Made by a program: the position numbers and the translations under genes. 11,234 nucleotides of DNA from Sandaracinaceae bacterium (GTDB taxonomy: Bacteria > Myxococcota_A > Polyangia > Polyangiales > Houyiibacteriaceae), in the NCBI GenBank assembly GCA_012514415.1, contig JAAZAH010000025.1, positions 1 through 11,234 on the forward strand. The letters run 5' to 3'. The notes under the pieces were generated by a model. It was given only the letters and a program-made list of their open reading frames with translations. It searched no databases and was not told where the DNA came from. The first letter of the stretch is position 1, and each line of letters opens with the position of its first letter. Shown in pieces: positions 1-5,125 of this stretch.

Positions 1-635
1 AGCGCCGGAGCAAAGCCGCCCTCATCGCCGACGTTGGTCGCGTACCCTCCGTCCGACAGGAGCTTCTTCAAGTGATGAAACGTCTCGGTACCGGCGCGGA
101 GCGCGTCGGCGAAGGTGCCAAAACCGTGAGGCACGATCATGAATTCTTGGATATCGAGCCCATTGTCCGCGTGTTCGCCGCCGTTGATGATATTCATCAG
201 CGGGGTCGGGAGCGTATTCGCCGACGCGCCACCCAGATAGCGGTAGAGCGGGATTTCGAGGGCGGTTGCCGCCGCGCGCGCGGTCGCGAGCGAGACGCCG
301 AGGATGGCGTTTGCGCCGAGAGCTGACTTATCCGAGGTTCCGTCCATCTCGAGCATCTCGCGATCGATCTCGATCTGCTGGAGCGCGTCGGAGCCGAGAA
401 GCTCGGGGGCGATGCGGGTCTCGATGTACTCGATGGCGCGCAGCACACCTTTACCGAGATAGCGCGAACTGTCGCCGTCGCGGAGCTCGAGCGCCTCATA
501 CTCTCCGGTCGATGCGCCGGATGGGACAGCAGCGCGGCCCATTGCGCCACATTCGAGCGTCACCTCGACCTCGACGGTGGGGTTGCCGCGTGAATCGAGG
601 ATCTCGCGCGCTCTGATATCGATGATTTCGGTCAT
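1..635 (-). CDS. eno: Enolase (phosphopyruvate hydratase), N-terminal half, truncated by the window edge
   Basis: Enolase interconverts 2-phosphoglycerate and phosphoenolpyruvate in cytoplasmic glycolysis and, in many bacteria, is also part of the RNA degradosome. The 211 visible residues begin MTEIIDIRAREILDSRGNPT, the classic enolase N-terminus. The flexible active-site loop VPSGASTGEYEALELRD lies at residues 37-53. The substrate-binding motif GGEH is at 152-155, QEFMIVP at 163-169, and the catalytic-acid motif VGDEGGFAP at 202-210 with E205. Full enolases are about 430 residues, so the metal-binding and catalytic-lysine half lies beyond position 1. The ATG at 635 is chosen because homologues start at this point and a purine-rich AAGGAAGAG (641-649) sits just upstream. 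It is divergent from lgt. The identity is essentially certain from the motifs; nothing looks broken. Confidence 0.98.
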   Translation of the reverse strand, partial: MTEIIDIRAREILDSRGNPTVEVEVTLECGAMGRAAVPSGASTGEYEALELRDGDSSRYLGKGVLRAIEYIETRIAPELLGSDALQQIEIDREMLEMDGTSDKSALGANAILGVSLATARAAATALEIPLYRYLGGASANTLPTPLMNIINGGEHADNGLDIQEFMIVPHGFGTFADALRAGTETFHHLKKLLSDGGYATNVGDEGGFAPA

Positions 636-677
636 CTTTTCTCTTCCTTTTCCCGAGGGATCGGCCTACGCGTCGCC

Positions 678-706
678 TTCATAATCCACGCGGGGCGAGA
701 ATACAA
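678..706 (-). promoter_or_regulatory. Weak candidate promoter for eno in the eno/lgt divergent intergenic region
   Basis: The 144-bp gap between the divergent eno and lgt starts (636-779) must hold promoters for at least one of them. Reading toward eno, TTGTAT (706-701) and TATGAA (683-678) are separated by 17 bp and lie about 40-50 bp before the eno ATG. Both hexamers match the sigma-70 consensus poorly, so this is a guess from spacing. On the plus strand TTGACT (724-729) resembles a -35 box for lgt, but no acceptable -10 follows at 16-18 bp. No other feature was seen in the gap. Confidence 0.2.
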
Positions 707-779
707 AGGCAGAGCGTGCAGAGTTGACTCGATTCTATCGTGGAGACTCACGGCGAGTGCTGCTAGCATCCCACCCATC

Positions 780-1745
780 GTGTCATCGCTCCTGTCATCT
801 CTTCTGTACATTCCGTGGTTCCGGGCCGAGAAATTCACGATCCCGGGCCTCGATTTTATCGCCATCCAGCCCTTCGGCCTTTTGGTCGCAACGGGCGTGA
901 TCCTCGCCATCTTCATGGGCGAGCGGTACGCGGCTCGGCATGGATGGTCGCCGGCCATTGCGGGATCACTCGCGATGCATATGGTGATTTTCGGATTCGC
1001 CGGAGCCATCGTCCTCAACACGATCTTCTACTACCCCGAGCGCATCGGCATCTTCTTCGAACGCCTGCCCGGGATGATCGCGGACTTCCCCAACTCGGAT
1101 TGGTCTGCGCTGCCATTTACGGGTCTGTCCTCCTATGGCGGCTTCATCGGCGCAACCATCGGCATCTTTTACTTTCAGAAGAAGACGCAGATCCCCTTCA
1201 TGCCGATTGGCGATGCCATCGCCTTCGCCTTCCCTTTCGGTTGGTTCTTTGGGCGGATGGGTTGCTTCGTCGTCCACGATCACCCGGGGAAGGAGACGGA
1301 TTTTTTCCTCGCCGTCGCCGACTATCAGGTGGGCGCGCCGCCCTATGTTCCCCGTCACGATCTCGGTCTTTATGAGGTGATCTGGTCCGCCGCGATGATC
1401 GGGCTGATGGTTTACCTTCTACCGAAGAAGCGTAAGCCCGGCCTCCTCGTCGCCATCACACCCGTACTCTACGCGCCCATCCGCTTCTTTCTGGACTATC
1501 TGCGCATCGACAAGGCCTCGGGCGGTGACGCGCGCTATCTCGGCCTCACTCCCGGCCAATACTCCTCGATCGCCTTCATGATCCTTGGCGTTTGGCTCCT
1601 TCGCCGCGTGCTCATCGAACCGGCCCAGGTCGTCCCCGAGTCCATCCGCTGGGATAAAGACAGCGGAAAGCCGCCTCCCCCTCCGCCCAATGTCTGGCGC
1701 GAGGCGCGAAAGAAGCGCAGAGCCGAGAAGAAGGCTCAGGCGTAG
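780..1745 (+). CDS. lgt: Prolipoprotein diacylglyceryl transferase, diverged active site
   Basis: Lgt is the inner-membrane enzyme that moves diacylglycerol from phosphatidylglycerol onto the lipobox cysteine of prolipoproteins, the first step of lipoprotein maturation. The 321 residues show repeated hydrophobic segments (about 26-46, 60-83, 115-132, 142-165, 196-214, 221-236, 258-277). They also show the family landmarks QPFG (30-33), GLSSYGGFIG (115-124), GRMGCF (158-163), DLGLYE (194-199) and RFFLDYLR (235-242). Aligned by eye to E. coli Lgt, R143, G154 and R239 are kept (R159, G170, R235), but H103 becomes Y119, N146 becomes C162, and E151 and E243 become Asp. The tail has six prolines (298-303) and then a basic stretch, probably cytoplasmic. 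The start is GTG at 780; no Shine-Dalgarno is visible and no better in-frame start was found. A strong terminator follows directly. Confidence 0.93.
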   Translation: MSSLLSSLLYIPWFRAEKFTIPGLDFIAIQPFGLLVATGVILAIFMGERYAARHGWSPAIAGSLAMHMVIFGFAGAIVLNTIFYYPERIGIFFERLPGMIADFPNSDWSALPFTGLSSYGGFIGATIGIFYFQKKTQIPFMPIGDAIAFAFPFGWFFGRMGCFVVHDHPGKETDFFLAVADYQVGAPPYVPRHDLGLYEVIWSAAMIGLMVYLLPKKRKPGLLVAITPVLYAPIRFFLDYLRIDKASGGDARYLGLTPGQYSSIAFMILGVWLLRRVLIEPAQVVPESIRWDKDSGKPPPPPPNVWREARKKRRAEKKAQA

Positions 1746-1751
1746 GCCCTC

Positions 1752-1784
1752 GGCTCCCAAGACGCGGGAGCCTTTATTTTTTTT
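1752..1784 (+). terminator. Rho-independent terminator of lgt
   Basis: Seven bases after the lgt stop codon, GGCTCCC (1752-1758) pairs perfectly with GGGAGCC (1766-1772) around a 7-base loop, followed by TTTATTTTTTTT (1773-1784). This is a textbook intrinsic terminator for plus-strand transcription. The U-tract overlaps the final codons and TAA stop of the convergent minus-strand gene ending at 1774. In the minus direction the hairpin lacks a U-tract, so it is probably not bidirectional. Confidence 0.93.
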
Positions 1785-2250
1785 GGAGGCGGCGAAGGAG
1801 GTTCGCCTTTTCGGGCAAGCGGAGCGGACCCTCGTACAGGCGAAGGAGCGCATCGAAAGCCGCGCGATAACGCGGCTCGTCGGCGGCGAGGCGATCGATC
1901 CGGCGGAGCAGCTGCCGCTCGAGCGCGCGAGAGCGCCCGGCTTCCATCATGGCTTCGACGAGAAGAGGGAGGGGCTCTTCGGAGCTCGGATCGAGCCGCT
2001 CTGCCCGACGCGCGAGGGAGGCGGCGAGGTTCGGGCGTTCGAGCTCGTAGAGGGCGCATCGCGCGGACTCGACATAAAGGCTCGCTTTGATCTTAACGTT
2101 CTTTTCGGCGCGCGCAGCCGCGCGTAGATCGCGATAGCGCCGCTTCGCCTCGGCGTCATCGCGCGGGCGGTGAAGCGCGCGATAGAGGCGCCAAGCGAGG
2201 TACGCAGCGAAGCCGACGGCCGCGAGAAAGAGGCTATGGCTGAGGTTCAT
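1774..2250 (-). CDS. Small single-pass membrane protein with a TPR-like helical cytoplasmic region
   Basis: This 158-residue protein belongs to no family I can name. One hydrophobic segment (residues 6-23, LFLAAVGFAAYLAWRLYR) is followed at once by Arg-rich sequence, so the positive-inside rule predicts a short outer N-terminus and a cytoplasmic body. Residues about 45-150 are Ala/Leu/Arg/Glu-rich and predicted helical. Patterns such as KASLYVESARCALYELER followed by LARRAERLDP recall tetratricopeptide helix pairs, but no clean TPR consensus repeats. The ATG at 2250 is preferred over a TTG at 2298: it places the membrane segment at the N-terminus, and its ATGA overlaps the stop of the 41-codon ORF, implying translational coupling. 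It is convergent with lgt, ends inside that gene's terminator, and lies downstream of sppA on the same strand. A scaffold or envelope accessory role is a guess only. Confidence 0.8.
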   Translation of the reverse strand: MNLSHSLFLAAVGFAAYLAWRLYRALHRPRDDAEAKRRYRDLRAAARAEKNVKIKASLYVESARCALYELERPNLAASLARRAERLDPSSEEPLPLLVEAMMEAGRSRALERQLLRRIDRLAADEPRYRAAFDALLRLYEGPLRLPEKANLLRRLQKK

Positions 2251-2372
2251 GGAAAGCGCCGCATGTCGGGAAGGTAGGAAAATTGATAGAAAAACCAATC
2301 GTAAGCGTCGAGGCGATGAAGCGGTTTGAAGGGCTTGCGATCAGCAAGAGCGTCGAAGCGCGTTCGCGCCAT
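2247..2372 (-). CDS. 41-residue hypothetical protein, translationally coupled to the membrane protein gene
   Basis: An ATG at 2372 opens a 41-codon frame ending in TGA at 2249-2247. The stop shares ATGA with the start of the next gene (2250), the usual signature of translational coupling. AAGGGG (2385-2380) lies 7 bases before the ATG, a better ribosome site than most genes here have. An in-frame stop at 2408-2406 excludes a longer upstream version. The product is basic at its N-terminus (MARTRFDALADRKPFK) and aromatic-rich in the middle (DAYDWFFYQFS, residues 22-32), with no signal peptide or clear membrane helix. I do not recognise the family. It fills most of the 193-bp gap between sppA and the membrane gene. 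Translation is supported by position and signals only; coding could still be chance. Confidence 0.55.
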   Translation of the reverse strand: MARTRFDALADRKPFKPLHRLDAYDWFFYQFSYLPDMRRFP

Positions 2373-2379
2373 GAGCGCG

Positions 2380-2385
2380 CCCCTT
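2380..2385 (-). promoter_or_regulatory. Shine-Dalgarno-like site of the 41-codon ORF
   Basis: On the minus strand GAAGGGG precedes the ATG at 2372, with a 7-base spacer after AAGGGG. This close match to the anti-Shine-Dalgarno complement decides the start of the small ORF and is one reason to treat it as a gene. Confidence 0.45.
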
Positions 2386-2443
2386 CGCGAGCCGAGCCGA
2401 ATCTCTCACCCACATCGCGCCGCACTTCGGGGTTCGTTCAAGC

Positions 2444-5023
2444 TTAAGGGCCAAGATAGGTCTCTTCGGGTAAAGCGAGAAGAGCTCCATCGCGGCTCAT
2501 CATCAAGGGGAGGAAGAGCCGCACAGAATGATGCGCGAGCGGGAAGAGCTCGGCGAGCGATCGCGTCGCCGCGTCATCGCGCCCCGGAAGGACGTAATCG
2601 AGCAGCGTCTGCGGGCGCCTCGGCGCAAAGGTGTACGGGCTATCGTCTCGAAGCCGTGCCATCTGTCGAGCGCGGGCGAGCGCCTTCGAAAACCCTCCAA
2701 GTTCGTCGACGAGTCGATGATCGAAAGCGCGGATCCCGCTTAAGATCCTTCCCTCAGCGACGACCTCGACTTCGCTCTGCTCAAGCTGCCGGCCCTCGGC
2801 CACACGCCGAATAAAAAGCGCATACGCTTGGTCGACCTTATCGCGGAGCGCCTCCTTCTCGGCATCCGTGAGCGCCCGAAATCGCGAGAGCGCCCTCGCC
2901 TTCTCACCTCGCTCGAGCGGATCGATGTCGACGCCAATTTTTTCCGCAAGCGCCTCACCATCGGCCTTCCCAAAAAAGACGCCGATCGATCCGGTCAGAG
3001 CCGAAGGTGTAGCGAAGACCACATCGGCCGCTGAGGCGATGTAGTACGCACCGCTGGTTGCGACGGGGCCGAGACTCGCAACCACGGGCTTTTTCGTCCG
3101 CGCGCGCATCACGGCGCGCCAGATCTGGTCGGAGCCGATGGCGGAGCCTCCGGGGCTATCGATCCGCAGGACAATCGCCCGAACGCGCGGATCGCGGACG
3201 GCGCGATCCAGCGCGCGGATGACGGTTTGTGCGCCGCTCCGCCGGATGTTGAGGATGGGGAGATCGACATTCTTTCCGTCGACGAGGATGTCGTCGATGA
3301 CGATGATCGCGACCCGATTTCCGCCCGCCCATTCATCAGGACGCCGCGGCTCGAGCTTCGAAACGACCCGGCCGCGCCCAAGCGTCCGCCGAAGTGTCGA
3401 GGAAAAGGCGTATTCATCCCCTTCTCCATCGACGAGCCCCATGGCGGCGGCGTCTCGCGCTGAAAAGAGTCCCTCGTTGATGATGCGCGCGATTTCGGAT
3501 TCGGAACGCTCTAGATCCTCCGCGAGGCCGCCTCGAAGATGAGCGAAGACCTCGTCGAGGTAGCGCTCCCTCTCCTCGCGGCTCGACGCGCTCATCCGCT
3601 CGTCCGTGAACATCTCGGGGGCGCTCTTATACGGCCCGCGGCGAATGAACTCTGCGCGGACGCCGAGCTTTTCGAGGGCGCGTGCAAGGTGAATGGATTC
3701 GAGCGAAAGGCCAAGAAGGCGGAGGTGTCCGGCTGGATCGACGAAACGGCCCTTCGCGCTCGCACAGGCGTAATACTCGCCGAGGCTCGCAGCGCTCAAA
3801 TGGCAAACGACGCTCTTACCCGCCGCTTCGAGCCGTTCGATGGCCTCGCGGATCTCTTCGGCCCCGGCGACGCCGAGGCGGGTATCGCGGAGGCGAAGAA
3901 AGACGCCGCGCACCCGATCGTCCATTCGCGCCAGCTCGAGCGATGAGAGTAAGCTCACGAGCGCGCGCGCATCCAGGCTCCCGTCCTGGTGGATGTCGAG
4001 GATCTTTTTTCCGAGTGGAAAGGTTCGCGCGGGACCGCCGACGAGGGATGCGAGGATGAGGTGCCCTGCCCCATCGTATCCATCGCCGAGATGCGCCGAG
4101 CCGCCCACCGAGAGCGTCCCGATGCGCGCGATGAGTCCCACGCTCCCGCGCACATCGCGAAAGCCTCCGAGGTCGAGCGACTCGATGCCGAGATTTAGCT
4201 GTCCAACGTAGGGGATCTCGAAGAGGCTCAAACCGCGCACGCCGACAATGCCCGCCGTGTTGACGATGAGCCCCGCCTCGAGCGTCCAATAATCGCGCCC
4301 CCGATGGATGGGGCGGAGCGAGATCGCGCCGTCAAAGGTGGTCTCGACGATCCCGGCCCCGCCAGTGAGCGCCGCGCGTCCAAAAAAATCGTGGATATTG
4401 AGCGCGATCCCAAAGAGCGGAATCGGGCGCACGATGAGTCCGAGGTCGACCGAGGTGACGCCGGGCCGGACGCCCGCATCGCTCGTACGGCGCACAGCCA
4501 TGCCCATCGCAAACCGTGGGTCGATCGAGTGGCTGAGCGAGAACGCATAGCGCGAGTGATGGTCGAACATCAAAGGCCGCTGGCGCTCGAGCGAGGCGCC
4601 GAGGGCGAAGCCAAAGGGAAGCTTCGCGACGCCGTAGACCCCATGCCCAAGTCGATCCATCGAAGTGCCCGAAGGCGCACCGGTGTAAAGATACGTGAAC
4701 GCGTAAGAGCGTACGAAGGCCGCGGCCGCGGGGCTAAGCGGGACACTCAACGCGCCTTCTGGATCGATGCGCGAGGTCGCCGGTGTCATCAAGGAGGCCG
4801 ACGGGCGATCGATTTGAGCGGAGACGGGAGCGGCTCCGGCCGTGAAGCCGAGCACACCGAGAAAGAGCGCGAGGGTGATGAGCCCAGAATACCTCAGCCG
4901 AGCGAAGACATTTTGGGCGGGAAGTCTCGCCGATTCTGATGGATGAGGCCGTTGGGGGCGCAGGTCGGGATTGCCGCCGCTCGGAGAAGAGAAGAAAAAT
5001 TGCCGCGCTCGCATCATGCTCAT
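2444..5023 (-). CDS. sppA: Signal peptide peptidase SppA (protease IV, 67K type, family S49) with N-terminal beta-barrel-like domain
   Basis: SppA is a membrane-bound serine protease with a Ser/Lys dyad that degrades cleaved signal peptides. From the ATG at 5023 the protein is 859 residues. A long polar basic leader is followed by a signal-like hydrophobic stretch (about 48-64) ending VSA-Q near residue 69. Residues about 78-330 alternate short amphipathic strands (for example RYAFSLSHS, RGSVGLIARIG), resembling an outer-membrane barrel. Two tandem S49 domains follow. The first (about 338-553) carries the general-base lysine in GPYKSAPEMF (K466) and a degenerate nucleophile loop (LGEYY, 414-418). 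The second (about 570-783) carries RIDSPGGSA (620-628), nucleophile S657 in ATSGAYY, and GSIGVFFGK (678-686). The dyad is therefore intact. A GTG at 5089 would add 22 residues but lies inside the 14-bp repeats; neither start has a Shine-Dalgarno. It follows mutS2 on the same strand. Confidence 0.93.
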   Translation of the reverse strand: MSMMRARQFFFSSPSGGNPDLRPQRPHPSESARLPAQNVFARLRYSGLITLALFLGVLGFTAGAAPVSAQIDRPSASLMTPATSRIDPEGALSVPLSPAAAAFVRSYAFTYLYTGAPSGTSMDRLGHGVYGVAKLPFGFALGASLERQRPLMFDHHSRYAFSLSHSIDPRFAMGMAVRRTSDAGVRPGVTSVDLGLIVRPIPLFGIALNIHDFFGRAALTGGAGIVETTFDGAISLRPIHRGRDYWTLEAGLIVNTAGIVGVRGLSLFEIPYVGQLNLGIESLDLGGFRDVRGSVGLIARIGTLSVGGSAHLGDGYDGAGHLILASLVGGPARTFPLGKKILDIHQDGSLDARALVSLLSSLELARMDDRVRGVFLRLRDTRLGVAGAEEIREAIERLEAAGKSVVCHLSAASLGEYYACASAKGRFVDPAGHLRLLGLSLESIHLARALEKLGVRAEFIRRGPYKSAPEMFTDERMSASSREERERYLDEVFAHLRGGLAEDLERSESEIARIINEGLFSARDAAAMGLVDGEGDEYAFSSTLRRTLGRGRVVSKLEPRRPDEWAGGNRVAIIVIDDILVDGKNVDLPILNIRRSGAQTVIRALDRAVRDPRVRAIVLRIDSPGGSAIGSDQIWRAVMRARTKKPVVASLGPVATSGAYYIASAADVVFATPSALTGSIGVFFGKADGEALAEKIGVDIDPLERGEKARALSRFRALTDAEKEALRDKVDQAYALFIRRVAEGRQLEQSEVEVVAEGRILSGIRAFDHRLVDELGGFSKALARARQMARLRDDSPYTFAPRRPQTLLDYVLPGRDDAATRSLAELFPLAHHSVRLFLPLMMSRDGALLALPEETYLGP

Positions 5024-5070
5024 AGCATAGCGAACGGCACACTTTCGGGTGCGCTTGAAAGAAAGTTTCT

Positions 5071-5084
5071 CATCCCTAGGGATG
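5071..5084. promoter_or_regulatory. 14-bp perfect palindrome CATCCCTAGGGATG before sppA
   Basis: CATCCCTAGGGATG reads the same on both strands. It contains the first CCTAGG unit of the repeat block and lies 48 bp before the preferred sppA ATG (inside the ORF if the GTG at 5089 is used). It could be a dimeric repressor operator or, in RNA, a short stem with a CUAG loop. The symmetry is seen; the function is inferred. Confidence 0.4.
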
Positions 5085-5116
5085 AACACCTAGGGGTGAC
5101 GCCCTAGGGAGCCGCA
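5075..5116. repeat. Three tandem 14-bp repeats, each starting with CCTAGGG
   Basis: The units are CCTAGGGATGAACA (5075-5088), CCTAGGGGTGACGC (5089-5102) and CCTAGGGAGCCGCA (5103-5116). The palindromic cores CCTAGG are centred exactly 14 bp apart (5077.5, 5091.5, 5105.5), and the first two units also share TGA at positions 9-11. CTAG is a rare tetranucleotide in many bacteria, and only a few others were noticed in this window. The block occupies nearly all of the mutS2-sppA junction, so an operator array or a structured mRNA element is plausible. Confidence 0.7.
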
Positions 5117-5123
5117 CGGCTCC
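5089..5123 (-). other. Pair of abutting stem-loops just after the mutS2 stop
   Basis: In the minus-strand transcript, 2 bases after the mutS2 TGA, GGAGCC-GTGC-GGCTCC (5123-5108) forms a 6-bp stem. CCTAGGG and CCCTAGG (5108-5102 and 5095-5089) can then form a 7-bp stem around a 6-base loop, sharing base 5108. No U-tract follows, so these are not ordinary intrinsic terminators. They may protect or process the mRNA, or modulate read-through from mutS2 into sppA. The pairing is seen; the role is inferred. Confidence 0.5.
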
Positions 5124-5125
5124 GA

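Noticed and set aside
724..752. TTGACT as a -35 box for an lgt promoter
   Set aside because: No plausible -10 hexamer lies 16-18 bp downstream.
2234..2425. 63-codon minus-strand frame overlapping the sppA-membrane gene gap
   Set aside because: It competes with the 41-codon frame but has no good start context, and it runs into the membrane gene in a different frame instead of ending at its start codon.
4304..4939. 211-codon open frame on the plus strand
   Set aside because: Antisense to the N-terminal region of sppA, with no recognisable domain and no ribosome site.
5089..5123. Stem-loops after mutS2 as an intrinsic terminator
   Set aside because: No U-tract follows either stem on the minus strand, and sppA begins shortly after on the same strand.
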